The translations under genes and the position numbers were made by a program. From the NCBI RefSeq assembly GCF_900107155.1, contig NZ_FNOX01000002.1, positions 248,001 through 312,000 on the forward strand: a DNA stretch of 64,000 nt, written 5' to 3'. Each line of letters begins with the position of its first letter. The first letter of the stretch is position 1. The notes under the pieces were generated by a model. The model searched no databases, was not told the DNA's origin, and saw only the letters and a program-made list of their open reading frames with translations. The DNA comes from Pseudomonas salomonii. GTDB taxonomy: Bacteria; Pseudomonadota; Gammaproteobacteria; Pseudomonadales; Pseudomonadaceae. Below, piece by piece: positions 25,204 to 34,844 of the stretch.

Positions 25204-26946
25204 TCAGATGAACGCCAGCGCCGCGCGTGCGCCGTTTATGGCGCCCAGGTGCTGTGCCAGCCGGGACGGCAGGTAATCGAAAAAGAAACCGGCGCTTTGC
25301 AGCTTGGCGGCACGCAACGGATCATCTTCGGGCAACGCCCTGGACACCCGCGCCGCACGCGCCCAGGCAAAGGCCAGCAACGCCACGCCACAGAGCTGGA
25401 GGAAATCCGGCGCAGCCCGATAGGGGTATTCACTGTCTTCGTGCGAGCGTTCACGTAGGGCGCTCACCACACTGGCCAGTGAGTCGCACAGGCTGTCCAA
25501 CGCCCGGGAGAACCCTGCGCATTCGACATGCTGGCCGCCCTGCCCGGCCTCGGCGCGCAGCTCGGCCAGCAGCAGGCCAAAGGCTCGGCCCTCATCCCCC
25601 AGCACTTTGCGCAGCAACAGGTCATTGGCCTGGATCTCATTGCTGCCCTCGTAGATCATCGCGATGCGACTGTCCCGCAGGGTTTGCTCGATGGCGAACT
25701 CGGTGACATAGCCGTAACCGCCGAACACCTGCAACGCATTGCTGGCCTGGCGAAAGCCCTGTTCAGTGAAAAACGCCTTGATGACGGGGGTCAGCAACGG
25801 CGCTAACTCGGCGGCCGACGCGTCCTGTTCATGCTCGGCCTGATCAAGCAGGTGCGCCGCCCAATAGCCGATGGCGCGCATGCCCTCGCTGGTGGTGCGC
25901 AACGCCAGCAACACACGGCGCATGGCCGGGTGATAGCGGATCGGGTCAGCCGCCTGGGCCACCACCTCTTCCGGCCTTGACGGTGCGCGCATTTGCAAGC
26001 GCTCGGCGGCGTACTGACGGGCATTCTGCCAAGCTGCCTCGACATGCCCCAGACCTTGCAGGCCGACATGCAGGCGCGCCGAATTCATCATCACGAACAT
26101 CGCCGCCAGGCCACGATTGGCCTCGCCGATCAGCCAGCCTTGGGCGCCATCGAATACCAGCGAACAGGTGGCACTGCCCTTGATGCCCATCTTGTGCTCA
26201 ATGCCGTCACACCGCACACCATTGGCCTGGCCATCGTCCAGTTGCTTGGGCACCAGGAACAGTGAGATGCCACGGCTGCCCGGCGCCGCATCGGGCAGGC
26301 GCGCCAGCACCAGGTGCAGGATATTAGCCGTGAAGTCGTGCTCGCCGCCGGAAATAAACAGTTTGCTGCCGCTGAGGCGATAACTGCCATCCGCCCGGGG
26401 TTCGGCGCGACAGCGCAGCAAGCCGACATCGCTGCCGGCCTGGGGCTCGGTCAGGCACATGGTGGGCAAGGCCTGGCCGCTGACAATGTCGGGCAGGTAG
26501 CGCGCCTGCAGCCAGGGCGCCGCGTGGGTCTTGAGGCACAAGTAGGCACCGTGGGCGATCCCGGTGTACATGGCCCAGGCGTGATTGCTGGCGTAGAGCA
26601 TCTCTTGGAGCGCCGCATCGAGCAGCTGCGGCAAGCCCTGCCCGCCCTGGGCCTCGGCACACGCCAGCGCCGGCCAGCCACCTTCGACATAAGCGCGATA
26701 GGCCTCGGCAAAGCCGTCCGGGGTGCTGACCTGCCCCGCCTGCCAGCGGCAGCCCTGGCGATCACCGCTGCTATTCAACGGCGCCAATACGCCCTGACTG
26801 AAGCGTGCCGCCTCCTCCAGCACCTGTAGCGCCAGCGGCAGGTCCAGGGCCTCGAACGCCGGGCTGCACCGCCAGGTGTCGGGCGCCTGCAACCAGTGTT
26901 CCAGGACAAATTGCATATCGCGCAAGGGCGCCTCATAGCTCCACAT
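25204..26946 (-). CDS. acyl-CoA dehydrogenase of the ferulate cluster
   Basis: A 580-aa acyl-CoA dehydrogenase of the long (FadE/AidB-like) type. TMCLTEPQAGSDVGLL (about residue 165) and FGGYGYVTEFAIEQTLRDSRI (about 420) bind FAD and place the catalytic region. With the thiolase that follows, it would support a beta-oxidative alternative for hydroxycinnamoyl-CoA. The same gene precedes aat-fcs-vdh-ech in P. putida. The Met at 26946 with GAGGTG upstream is the start. Last gene of the minus-strand ferulate run. Confidence 0.8.
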   Translation of the reverse strand: MWSYEAPLRDMQFVLEHWLQAPDTWRCSPAFEALDLPLALQVLEEAARFSQGVLAPLNSSGDRQGCRWQAGQVSTPDGFAEAYRAYVEGGWPALACAEAQGGQGLPQLLDAALQEMLYASNHAWAMYTGIAHGAYLCLKTHAAPWLQARYLPDIVSGQALPTMCLTEPQAGSDVGLLRCRAEPRADGSYRLSGSKLFISGGEHDFTANILHLVLARLPDAAPGSRGISLFLVPKQLDDGQANGVRCDGIEHKMGIKGSATCSLVFDGAQGWLIGEANRGLAAMFVMMNSARLHVGLQGLGHVEAAWQNARQYAAERLQMRAPSRPEEVVAQAADPIRYHPAMRRVLLALRTTSEGMRAIGYWAAHLLDQAEHEQDASAAELAPLLTPVIKAFFTEQGFRQASNALQVFGGYGYVTEFAIEQTLRDSRIAMIYEGSNEIQANDLLLRKVLGDEGRAFGLLLAELRAEAGQGGQHVECAGFSRALDSLCDSLASVVSALRERSHEDSEYPYRAAPDFLQLCGVALLAFAWARAARVSRALPEDDPLRAAKLQSAGFFFDYLPSRLAQHLGAINGARAALAFI

Positions 26947-26972
26947 CAAGACACCTCATCGACTAAAAAAAA

Positions 26973-28214
26973 TCAAGCGCGGTAGACAGGGTTCTCGATC
27001 AGCAACGCCATGCCCTGCCCACCGCCCACACACGCCGCGGCAATTCCGTAGCGCAGGTTGTGCTGACGCAGTTGTCGAGCCAGGGTCATCACCAGGCGCA
27101 GGCCGGTGGCCGCCAGCGGATGACCCACGGCCAGGGCGCCGCCCTGGACGTTGAGCCGGGTGCTGTCCAGCTCCAGCTCCTGCGCCACCGCGAGCACCTG
27201 GGCCGCCTGGGCTTCGTTGATCTCGAAACGGCCGATGTCGCCCAGGTTCAACCCGCTGCGTTGCAGCAGCAGACGGATCGCTGGCGCCGGGCCGATGCCC
27301 ATGAACTCGGGGGCCACACCGACCACCGCGCTGGCCAGCAGCCGGGCCAGGACCGGACGCGTGCAGGCCGAGGCACGCCCCACCAGCGCTGCCGCTGCGC
27401 CATCGACCACTGCGCAACTGTTGCCGGCGGTTTGCACGCCGCCTGGATGCACGGCGCGCAAACGCGTCAGGGCCGCAAGATCGGTGGGCCGTGGGTGGCT
27501 GTCCTCACTGACGGCACTGGCCCGACGTGCCAGGCTGATGCCTCTGGGTTGATACCCCTCAAGCTCGAACACCTGGTTATCGACCGTCACGATTTCTTCA
27601 GCCCAAGCGCCGTCACGCTGCGCCTGCAAGGCGCGCTGGTGGCTATCGCAGGCGTAGCGGTCGACGGCCTCGCGGCTCAGGCTGTAGCGGCGCGCCAGGT
27701 TGTCGGCGGTGGCGATCATGTCCAGGCCAGGGGCCGGGTCGTACAGGGCCTCCCAGAGAAAATCCTTGAATTGCACCTCGCCTCCCAGACGAAACCCGCT
27801 GCGGTGGGTGTAGGCGGCAATCGGGTTGCGCGACATGGATTCACTGGCCACGCATAAGGCCAATTGCACCTCGTCACGCACCTGTTCAGCGGCCTGGCGC
27901 AACAGCTCGAAACCGGTGGCGCAGATGCGCTGCACCCCCAGTGCCGGCACCGCTTGCGCCACCCCGCTGTACAAGCCGATATGCCGTGGCAGCAAGTAGG
28001 CATCAAAGCTGGCCTGGGCCATGGAGCCGGCCAGTACGCTGTCCACCGCCCCAGGGTCGATGCCGGCTCGCGCCAGCACTTCGCGACCAACCTTGATCCC
28101 CAGATCGATGGGCGACACCTGGGACAGGGCGCCACCGAGGTCGACCCACGGGGTGCGCACCGCCTCGAAAACCGCCGCATCGGCAAACGCCGAATACTGC
28201 CCGATGCTGTTCAA
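26973..28214 (-). CDS. aat: thiolase Aat of the ferulate cluster
   Basis: A 413-aa thiolase. The nucleophilic Cys lies in RICATGFELL, the catalytic His in GHPLAATG and the second Cys in CVGGGQG. It would cleave a 3-ketoacyl-CoA formed from hydroxycinnamoyl-CoA; in Pseudomonas this gene is not needed for the main Fcs-Ech route. The start appears to be TTG, sharing TTGA with the fcs stop, so translation is coupled; no ribosome-binding site of its own is visible. Confidence 0.82.
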   Translation of the reverse strand: MNSIGQYSAFADAAVFEAVRTPWVDLGGALSQVSPIDLGIKVGREVLARAGIDPGAVDSVLAGSMAQASFDAYLLPRHIGLYSGVAQAVPALGVQRICATGFELLRQAAEQVRDEVQLALCVASESMSRNPIAAYTHRSGFRLGGEVQFKDFLWEALYDPAPGLDMIATADNLARRYSLSREAVDRYACDSHQRALQAQRDGAWAEEIVTVDNQVFELEGYQPRGISLARRASAVSEDSHPRPTDLAALTRLRAVHPGGVQTAGNSCAVVDGAAAALVGRASACTRPVLARLLASAVVGVAPEFMGIGPAPAIRLLLQRSGLNLGDIGRFEINEAQAAQVLAVAQELELDSTRLNVQGGALAVGHPLAATGLRLVMTLARQLRQHNLRYGIAAACVGGGQGMALLIENPVYRA

Positions 28215-30100
28215 GGCTTGGGCCCGGCGCGCAGAATCGTAGGGTCTTCACCGCGATACAGTGCTTCGACCCTCGCCGCGCGCCATTGCAGTACCGCACG
28301 CTGGTTGATCGAGCCTTTATCGGTGATTTCCCCACGGTCGATGGACGCCGGCTCATCGAGCACGGCAATCCATTCCAGGCGACTGGCATTACCAGTGGCC
28401 TCGCGATTGAGCCGCTGCAACCAGTCACCGAACCACTGGCGCACCGGCGCGCTGGCCAGCACCTGGGCGTCACTGGCGTCGGCGCTCAAGCCCGACAGCC
28501 GACGGCACTCGTAGAGCCTGGGGAACACCAGGGCACCCAGGCATTCGCGGTCCGGTGCGGCAATCACCAGGTCCTGCACATAGGGCGAACCTTCGAGCAC
28601 CGCGCGATTGCGCAACGGCCCGACGCTGACAAATACCCCGGAGGACAGCTTGAAGTCCTCGGCGATACGTCCGTCGAACATCAGCCCCAGTTGCGGCTGC
28701 TGGGGGTCAGCGAGCTTGATCGCGTCACCCGAGCAGTAGAAGCCCTGCTCGTCGAACACCTCGGCGGTCTGCTCGGGCGCCCGCCAGTATCCGGGCATGA
28801 TGTGCGGCCCGCGAAAGCGCCCTTCGAACTTGCCGCCCAACGGTACCAGGCGCACCTCGCACCCCGGCGCGGGCAAACCGATATAGCCGGCCATGGACAA
28901 CGGCCCGGTGGTGAACGTGCAGGACGGTGCGGCCTCGGTCATGCCCAGCCCGGCCATCATGCGAATGCGTTCACCGCAATGCTGTTCGGCCACGCGGTCG
29001 AGGCGGTCCCAGACACTTTGCGACAGACCTGCGGCGGCGAAAAAGAACAGTTTCATTCGCGCAAAAAAGCGCTCGCGCAACTCGGCGTCCTGTTCCAGGG
29101 CGTTGACCAGTTCTTCCCAGCCTTTGGGCACCGTCAGGTAGGCCGTGGGCGAAACCTCCTTGAGGTTGCGCAGGGTCTCGGCAAACCCCTGGACCGTGGG
29201 TTTGCCATCGTCGAGGTAAAACGTACCGCCGTTGTAGAGCACGATGCCGACATTGTGGCTGCCGCCAAAGGTGTGGTTCCACGGTAGCCAGTCCACCAGC
29301 ACGGGCGGCTCTTCACCAAACACCGGAAACGTCTGCAACAGCATTTGCTGGTTGGCGCAGAGCATACGTTGCGTGGTGACCACCGCCTTGGGCAATTTGG
29401 TCGAGCCCGAGGTGAAGAGAAACTTGGCGATGCTGTCGGGGCCGGTTGCATCGAATGCCTGGTCGGCTGCACTGCCTCCAGGTGTTTGCAGCAGGCTGGC
29501 GAAGCTGACCTGACTGCGCCCGGGCACCTGACCGCGCACGCAGATCAGCGGTGTCTCGGCTGGCAATACAGCGTCGATGGCACGCTGGTACGCCGCTGCA
29601 TCGCTGACGAATACCAACCCCGGTTGCAGCAGGTCGCACACATGCCGCAGCTTGGCGAAATCCTGGGACAACAACGAATACGCCGGCGACACCGGGCAGT
29701 AAGGAATGCCGGCGTACATGGCGCCGAGCGCCACCTGCAAATGCTCGATGTCGTTGCCCGACAGCAGCGCCAGCGGCTTATGCGCCGAGAGCCCGTAACC
29801 CAGCAGGCCCTGGGCAATCGCGCGCACGCTGTCGAGCATCTCCCTGTAACTGACACGGCGCCAATCACCGCCCGCCTGGCGTGCCGCAATAAACGTCTGC
29901 TCGGGCCGCACCTGGGCCCAATGCACCAAGCGATCAAGCAGGCGCGCCGGTAATTCGGCCAGCGGCTCCAGGGAACGCATATGCAGCACGCCCTGCTCTT
30001 CAGTGACCTGCACCGGCGCGTGGCCGATGGACACCTCGCGGTATCGCGGCGCGGGCCGGGGTTGCGGTCTGAATTCGGAACTCACAGGGATGTCCTCCAT
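28211..30100 (-). CDS. fcs: feruloyl-CoA synthetase Fcs
   Basis: A 629-aa ANL-superfamily ligase that activates ferulate, p-coumarate or caffeate with ATP and CoA. The P-loop FTSGSTKLPKAVV is at about residue 215, GLGMTEAAPSCTF at about 390 and the hinge/A8 region GLMFDGRIAEDFKLSSG at about 475. The ATG at 30100 is used; the preceding in-frame codon is TTG. It overlaps aat by 4 bases and follows vdh after 47 bp. Confidence 0.9.
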   Translation of the reverse strand: MEDIPVSSEFRPQPRPAPRYREVSIGHAPVQVTEEQGVLHMRSLEPLAELPARLLDRLVHWAQVRPEQTFIAARQAGGDWRRVSYREMLDSVRAIAQGLLGYGLSAHKPLALLSGNDIEHLQVALGAMYAGIPYCPVSPAYSLLSQDFAKLRHVCDLLQPGLVFVSDAAAYQRAIDAVLPAETPLICVRGQVPGRSQVSFASLLQTPGGSAADQAFDATGPDSIAKFLFTSGSTKLPKAVVTTQRMLCANQQMLLQTFPVFGEEPPVLVDWLPWNHTFGGSHNVGIVLYNGGTFYLDDGKPTVQGFAETLRNLKEVSPTAYLTVPKGWEELVNALEQDAELRERFFARMKLFFFAAAGLSQSVWDRLDRVAEQHCGERIRMMAGLGMTEAAPSCTFTTGPLSMAGYIGLPAPGCEVRLVPLGGKFEGRFRGPHIMPGYWRAPEQTAEVFDEQGFYCSGDAIKLADPQQPQLGLMFDGRIAEDFKLSSGVFVSVGPLRNRAVLEGSPYVQDLVIAAPDRECLGALVFPRLYECRRLSGLSADASDAQVLASAPVRQWFGDWLQRLNREATGNASRLEWIAVLDEPASIDRGEITDKGSINQRAVLQWRAARVEALYRGEDPTILRAGPKP

Positions 30101-30147
30101 CAAGGCGGATCACAGCCGCCTTGTTATTGTTATGTCGCGGCGCCGGT

Positions 30148-31596
30148 TCAGATCGGGTAATGCCGTGGCCCGTTCTGCAAGGTCACCCAGCGCAATTGCG
30201 TGAAGTGCTCGATCGAGGCCTTGCCGCCAAAGCTGCCGTAGCCGCTGGACTTGACCCCGCCAAAGGGCATCTGCGCCTCGTCATGCACAGTCGGGCCGTT
30301 GATATGGCAAATGCCCGACTCCACCCGCTGCGCCAGGGCCAGTGCACGCCCGGTGTCGCGACTGAAGATCGCCGCCGACAGGCCGAACTCGGAGTCGTTG
30401 GCCAGGCGCAGCAATGCTTCATCACCGTCACCGCGCAGCAGCACCGCCACCGGGCCAAAGGACTCTTCGCGGTACAAGCGCATGTGCTCGGTGACGCCAT
30501 CGATCAGGGTCGGCTGCAGGATGCTGCCGTCCAGTTGACCGCCTGCCACCAGGCGTGCGCCTTTGGCCAGCGCATCGTCGATCAGGGCTTTGATGCGCGT
30601 ACCGGCGCTGGCATCCACCAGGGAACCCAGCACCGAATCCGCTGCAGCGGGATCCCCGGCGCGCAGGGTTGCGACCTTGGCCGCCAGCTTGGCAACGAAG
30701 GCATCGGCGACCTTGGCATCGACAATCAAACGCTCGGTGGACATGCAAATCTGGCCCTGGTTGAAATAGGCACCAAACGCTGCCGCCGCCACAGCAGCGT
30801 CGAGGTCGGCGTCGTCGAGCACCAGCAACGGTGCCTTGCCGCCCAACTCCAGCAAGGCCGGTTTGAGGTGACGCGCCGAGAGTTCGCCGACAATGCGCCC
30901 GACATGGGTCGAGCCGGTGAAATTGACTCGGCGTACGGCCGGGTTGGCGATCAGCCGCTCGACAATCGCGGCAGCATCCGCCGGGGCATTGCTGATGACG
31001 TTGACCACGCCATCGCCAAGCCCGGCATCCTGCAGCACCTGGCCAATCAAACGGTGTACCGCCGGGCTCAACTCCGAGGCTTTGAGCACCACGGTATTGC
31101 CACAGGCCAGCGGCATAGCAATGGCACGGGTGGCGAGGATGACCGGGGCATTCCATGGCGCGATACCCAGCACCACGCCGCAGGGTTGACGCAGGGCCAT
31201 GGCGAAACTGCCTGGCACATCGGAAGGGATCACATCGCCGGTGATCTGGGTGGTCATCGACGCGGCTTCGCGCAGGATGTTGGCCGCCAGGCGCACGTTA
31301 AAGCCATACCAGTTGGCCATGGCGCCGGTTTCACCGGCCGCGGCGATAAATTCCGCGCTGCGCGCCTGCAATTGCTCGGCGGCGGCGAGCAAACGGGTGC
31401 GCCGCTCGTTGGGCGCCAGCGCCGCCCAAGTGGGGAACGCGGCTTGGGCAGCGGCGACGGCGGCGTCGGCATCTTCCAGGGTCGCGGCGGCCACCCGCGA
31501 GACCACTTCACCGGTCACCGGGTTGCGACGCTCGAAGGTTCGACCGTCGCGGGCGGGGCACGACTGGCCGCCGATCAACAGGGGCACGTCCAGCAT
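30148..31596 (-). CDS. vdh: vanillin dehydrogenase Vdh
   Basis: A 482-aa NAD-dependent aldehyde dehydrogenase that oxidises vanillin (from Ech) to vanillate. Seen are APWNAPVILATRA, FTGSTHVGR, LELGGKAPL and catalytic Cys in QGQICMSTERLIV, the last typical of vanillin/benzaldehyde dehydrogenases. AGAGGA lies before the ATG. It sits between ech and fcs, the standard order in Pseudomonas. Confidence 0.92.
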   Translation of the reverse strand: MLDVPLLIGGQSCPARDGRTFERRNPVTGEVVSRVAAATLEDADAAVAAAQAAFPTWAALAPNERRTRLLAAAEQLQARSAEFIAAAGETGAMANWYGFNVRLAANILREAASMTTQITGDVIPSDVPGSFAMALRQPCGVVLGIAPWNAPVILATRAIAMPLACGNTVVLKASELSPAVHRLIGQVLQDAGLGDGVVNVISNAPADAAAIVERLIANPAVRRVNFTGSTHVGRIVGELSARHLKPALLELGGKAPLLVLDDADLDAAVAAAAFGAYFNQGQICMSTERLIVDAKVADAFVAKLAAKVATLRAGDPAAADSVLGSLVDASAGTRIKALIDDALAKGARLVAGGQLDGSILQPTLIDGVTEHMRLYREESFGPVAVLLRGDGDEALLRLANDSEFGLSAAIFSRDTGRALALAQRVESGICHINGPTVHDEAQMPFGGVKSSGYGSFGGKASIEHFTQLRWVTLQNGPRHYPI

Positions 31597-31672
31597 GGTG
31601 ATTCCTCTTTATTGTCTTTATCGGGAATACGTTCAAGCAGGGTACAGCGGCGCGGCCAGAAGGCCGCGCTCT

Positions 31673-32503
31673 TCAGCGTTTATACGCCTGCAGGCCAGGT
31701 TTGATGCTCTTGTCGTCGAGGAACTGTTTCATGCCCTGCTCGCGACCGCCTTCGGTGTCGAGCAGGCGCGACTGATCGAGCTTGGCGTAGAGGTAATCCT
31801 CGTTCTGCTCCCAGGTCAGCTCGCGGCAACGCTTGAAGCCATGCTTGGCGGCCCGCAGCACCACCGGGTTTTTCTCCAGCAGGTTGCGCGCCAGTTCGAT
31901 GGTCACGTCGCGCAGCTGGGCCAGGGGCACGCTTTCGTTGACCAGGCCTATTTCGGCGGCTTTCTGCCCGCCAAAGGTCTTGCCGGTCATGATGTAGTAC
32001 AGCGATTGGCGGTGGCCCACGGTGTCGGCCATGGCCTTGCTGACCAGGTTGCCCGGCGGGATGCCCCAGTTTATTTCCGAAAGGCCGAAGGTGGCTTCGT
32101 CGGCGCAGATCGCCAGGTCGCACGCCACCAACGGGCTGAAGCCACCGCCGAAGCACCAGCCATTGACCATGGCGATGGTCGGCTTGGCGTACATGCGCAG
32201 CAATTTCCACTGCCATTGCGAGGCTTCGCGGCGGATTTTTTCCTGGAGGATTTCCGGACCGGCATCCACCTCGCGAAAGTATTCCTTGAGGTCCATACCG
32301 GCGGTCCAGGCTTCGCCGGCACCGGTCAGTACCAGCACACCGGCGGCAGGGTCCTGCTCCAAGGTTTCCAGCACGTCGATCATTTCCCGGTTCAGGGTCG
32401 GGCTCATGGCGTTGCGCTTTTCCGGGCGATTGAGAATGACCCAGGCGATGCCTTCCTCGATCTCAACCTTGACGGTGGTCCAACGGCCTTCGTAATTGCT
32501 CAT
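31673..32503 (-). CDS. ech: feruloyl-CoA hydratase/lyase Ech (HCHL)
   Basis: A 276-aa crotonase that hydrates feruloyl-CoA and cleaves it to vanillin and acetyl-CoA. The length equals that of P. fluorescens HCHL. LNRPEKRNAMSPTLNREM and AGEAWTAGMDLKEYF line the CoA site; Glu in GLSEINWGIPPGN is the catalytic acid. The start at 32503 gives the conserved MSNYEGRW; AAGAGAG lies upstream. First gene of the ferulate operon, divergent from ferR. Confidence 0.93.
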   Translation of the reverse strand: MSNYEGRWTTVKVEIEEGIAWVILNRPEKRNAMSPTLNREMIDVLETLEQDPAAGVLVLTGAGEAWTAGMDLKEYFREVDAGPEILQEKIRREASQWQWKLLRMYAKPTIAMVNGWCFGGGFSPLVACDLAICADEATFGLSEINWGIPPGNLVSKAMADTVGHRQSLYYIMTGKTFGGQKAAEIGLVNESVPLAQLRDVTIELARNLLEKNPVVLRAAKHGFKRCRELTWEQNEDYLYAKLDQSRLLDTEGGREQGMKQFLDDKSIKPGLQAYKR

Positions 32504-32540
32504 GACGGTGCTCTCTTGTTCTGGGTGTGAAGATGATTCG

Positions 32541-32569
32541 AAATTAAACCGCAAATATAGTTGTGTCAA
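32541..32569 (-). promoter_or_regulatory. candidate ech promoter
   Basis: On the minus strand a perfect -35 TTGACA (32569-32564) is followed after 17 bp by TAATTT (32546-32541). The -10 match is modest. The TATTAA/TTAATA dyad lies just upstream of the -35. Confidence 0.45.
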
Positions 32570-32574
32570 TTAAC

Positions 32575-32592
32575 TATTAATCTTAATAACCA
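32575..32592. promoter_or_regulatory. candidate FerR operator, site A
   Basis: The dyad TATTAA-TC-TTAATA (32575-32588) lies in the ech-ferR intergenic region. Its right side extends to ATCTTAATAACCA (32580-32592), which recurs exactly at 34782-34794 in the porin/transporter intergenic region. Confidence 0.45.
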
Positions 32593-32716
32593 ATATTTTT
32601 TCGATGTGAAACCTGCGTTTTTCAGGCGTCGTGAAAAGCCGGCATAGCCATAGCTCGCCAACCTCGGCAAACTAGATAGCCTTCTTAACCTCCACCTTTT
32701 GAGGATTGCACTGTTC

Positions 32717-33205
32717 ATGGCCAAGCCTTCCAACCTCGCCGACGCCAGCCAGGCCCTGCCCGACCACGCCGAGGTACGCGCGCCGCTCGATTCGGCGCTG
32801 GACGAGTTGATCGGTTACGCCATGCGCCGCGCCCAGCTCAAGCTGTTCCAGAACCTGATCGGCCGACTGTCGGACCACGAACTGCGCCCCGCGCAGTTCT
32901 CGGCCCTTGCGATCATCGAGCAGAACCCCGGCTTGATGCAGGCCGACCTCGCGCGCGCCCTGGCGATTGAGCCGCCCCAGGTGGTGCCCTTGTTGAACAA
33001 GCTGGAAAGCCGCGCCCTCGCCGTGCGAGTGCGCTGCAAACCCGACAAGCGCTCCTACGGAATCTTCCTCAGCAAGACCGGCGAAACCTTGCTCAAAGCG
33101 CTGAAGGAAATCGCCGCACAGAGCGACCTTGACGCCACCGCCGCCCTCGACGGCCAGGAGCGTGAAGAGCTGCTGCGCTTGCTGAAGAAGGTGTATCAGG
33201 ACTGA
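32717..33205 (+). CDS. ferR: MarR-family regulator FerR of ferulate catabolism
   Basis: A 162-aa MarR protein: winged helix at residues 60-125 (LRPAQFSALAIIEQNPGLMQ, then ALAIEPPQVVPLLNKLESR and the wing KPDKRSYGIFLSKTG). It is divergent from ech, the position of FerR, which represses the ferulate genes until feruloyl-CoA binds. The ATG at 32717 is preferred to a TTG at 32699; GAGGA lies about 12 bases upstream. It converges with the porin gene after 5 bp. Confidence 0.82.
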   Translation: MAKPSNLADASQALPDHAEVRAPLDSALDELIGYAMRRAQLKLFQNLIGRLSDHELRPAQFSALAIIEQNPGLMQADLARALAIEPPQVVPLLNKLESRALAVRVRCKPDKRSYGIFLSKTGETLLKALKEIAAQSDLDATAALDGQEREELLRLLKKVYQD

Positions 33206-33210
33206 TCGAC

Positions 33211-34536
33211 TTACCAGAGCGCCAAGGTGTAGAGCACCAGGAAACGGGTCTGGTTTTCATCGCGAAAGGCCGCGCCGCCCGGAAAGTCATTGCGGTAGAT
33301 CGACTTGCGCGCCATGAACCCGACGTTTTTCAGCGGGCCGCTCTGAATCACGTAACCCAGCTCCATCTGGAACTCGCGCTCCTTGCGATCCTCGGCATTG
33401 AAAGCCGCCAGTTCGATGTTGTCGCCACGCACATAACGCAGCCGACTCTTCAGCCCCGGCACACCCGCTGCCGCGAAGTCATAGTCGTAGATGGCCTGCC
33501 AGGTGCGCTCCTTGGCGTTGAGAAAGTCCGAACTCATGGTCAGTTCGCTCATGCCCATCAACTCGGTCCCGGAGATATAGGGCGTGGCCGTCTCCCCGCT
33601 TGAATGCATGTAGCCAAGGCTGACGCGGTGGCCGCCCAGACGGTAACCAAACAGGGCCGAGAGGTTGCGGTTATCCACCTCCCCCGCCTTGGCACTGCCG
33701 TCCTCGCGGCTGAAGAAACTGCGCAGGTCGCTGGTGAGCACACCCTCGCCCAACGGCAGGTTGTGCAGCAACGCGAAGGTGTCCTGCTGGTAGAGGTCCG
33801 CTACTTCCGAGTGATAGACACGCAGGCTGAGGTCTTTGGTGACCTGGTAATCCCCTCCCACGTAAGCCAGGTGCGAGGTGGTGGCGGTGGCGTTGAAACG
33901 CCGGTTGGGCGAGGCGATGGTCATGGCCTGGTAGTCAGTAGAGTCGCGCTTGTTGATACGGTCGATATAGCCGGTGTTGAGGGTCAGGCCATCAATGTCC
34001 TTGGAACTCAAGGTGGTGCCGCGAAACGTTTGCGGCTGCAGGCGCGACGGACTGGCAAAGGCGAACGGCAGGAAGATCGACACGTCGCCGGCCTTCACGG
34101 TGGTTTGGGCAAACCGCAGCTTGGCAGTCGGCGCCAGGCGCGAGTACTCATCGGCGGCACGCTTGTCGCTGGCCGACACCGGCAACAACTCGGTGCCGCT
34201 GCGGTCTGGCGACGAGTCGAGCTTGACCCCCATCAGCCCGCGCACATCCAGGCCAAAGCCCACCGGGCCTGGGGTGTATCCCGATTCCAGGTTGAGAATG
34301 AACGCCTGGGCCCATTCACGTGCGGCGGTCTTCGCGCCGTCGTCCTTGTAATCACGGTCCAGGTAGTAATTGCGCAAGGTCAAGGTGCCGTGGCTGTCGT
34401 CGATAAAGCCTGCCGCCCAAAGCGGGCTGGGCAGCACGCTCAAGGCCAGCAATGCCGTGAGCAGGCGTGGAGTGTTGTTCGACACACAGGAGACTGACGC
34501 CGTGGCAACGGCGCCCTCCATCGGGAGTTCTGGCAT
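33211..34536 (-). CDS. OprD-family outer-membrane porin
   Basis: A 441-aa OprD-type channel. After a signal peptide (cleavage after PSPLWA) it reads AGFIDDSHGTLTLRNYYLDRDY, the family opening, and it ends in an aromatic residue (YTLALW). The start is uncertain: ATG 34536 or the internal ATG at 34521; neither has a good ribosome-binding site. Divergent from an aromatic acid transporter, so it probably admits vanillate or ferulate, as VanP/PhaK-type porins do. Confidence 0.82.
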   Translation of the reverse strand: MPELPMEGAVATASVSCVSNNTPRLLTALLALSVLPSPLWAAGFIDDSHGTLTLRNYYLDRDYKDDGAKTAAREWAQAFILNLESGYTPGPVGFGLDVRGLMGVKLDSSPDRSGTELLPVSASDKRAADEYSRLAPTAKLRFAQTTVKAGDVSIFLPFAFASPSRLQPQTFRGTTLSSKDIDGLTLNTGYIDRINKRDSTDYQAMTIASPNRRFNATATTSHLAYVGGDYQVTKDLSLRVYHSEVADLYQQDTFALLHNLPLGEGVLTSDLRSFFSREDGSAKAGEVDNRNLSALFGYRLGGHRVSLGYMHSSGETATPYISGTELMGMSELTMSSDFLNAKERTWQAIYDYDFAAAGVPGLKSRLRYVRGDNIELAAFNAEDRKEREFQMELGYVIQSGPLKNVGFMARKSIYRNDFPGGAAFRDENQTRFLVLYTLALW

Positions 34537-34778
34537 GTTCGATGTCCATTTTTTGTTGTTGTTTTTGGGGTGGCACACGCTCGGCCCAGTCAGCTTCGCG
34601 AGCCAAGAATGGAAACAGCCGACGGTGCTCGTCAACTGCAAATGAGCGATAATCGAACATTAATAAAACTATCTATTTTTTAGTTGCTTATGGATCTACA
34701 TCTCAACTATATGAATTTAATTAATTTATTACGATTTTTTGGCATTTTTAATCCACGATTCATTTTTTAGTTATCTTT

Positions 34779-34794
34779 GTTATCTTAATAACCA
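34779..34794. promoter_or_regulatory. candidate FerR operator, site B
   Basis: GTTATCTTAATAACCA holds a perfect dyad GTTAT-CTTA-ATAAC and shares 13 identical bases with site A at 32580-32592. It lies 50 bp before the transporter ATG in an AT-rich 308-bp divergent promoter region (34537-34844) that holds no gene. Confidence 0.42.
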
Positions 34795-34844
34795 GCAGCC
34801 ACTCGAGCTCGCCACCACAACAAAAACAACAATGAGGTTTGCCC

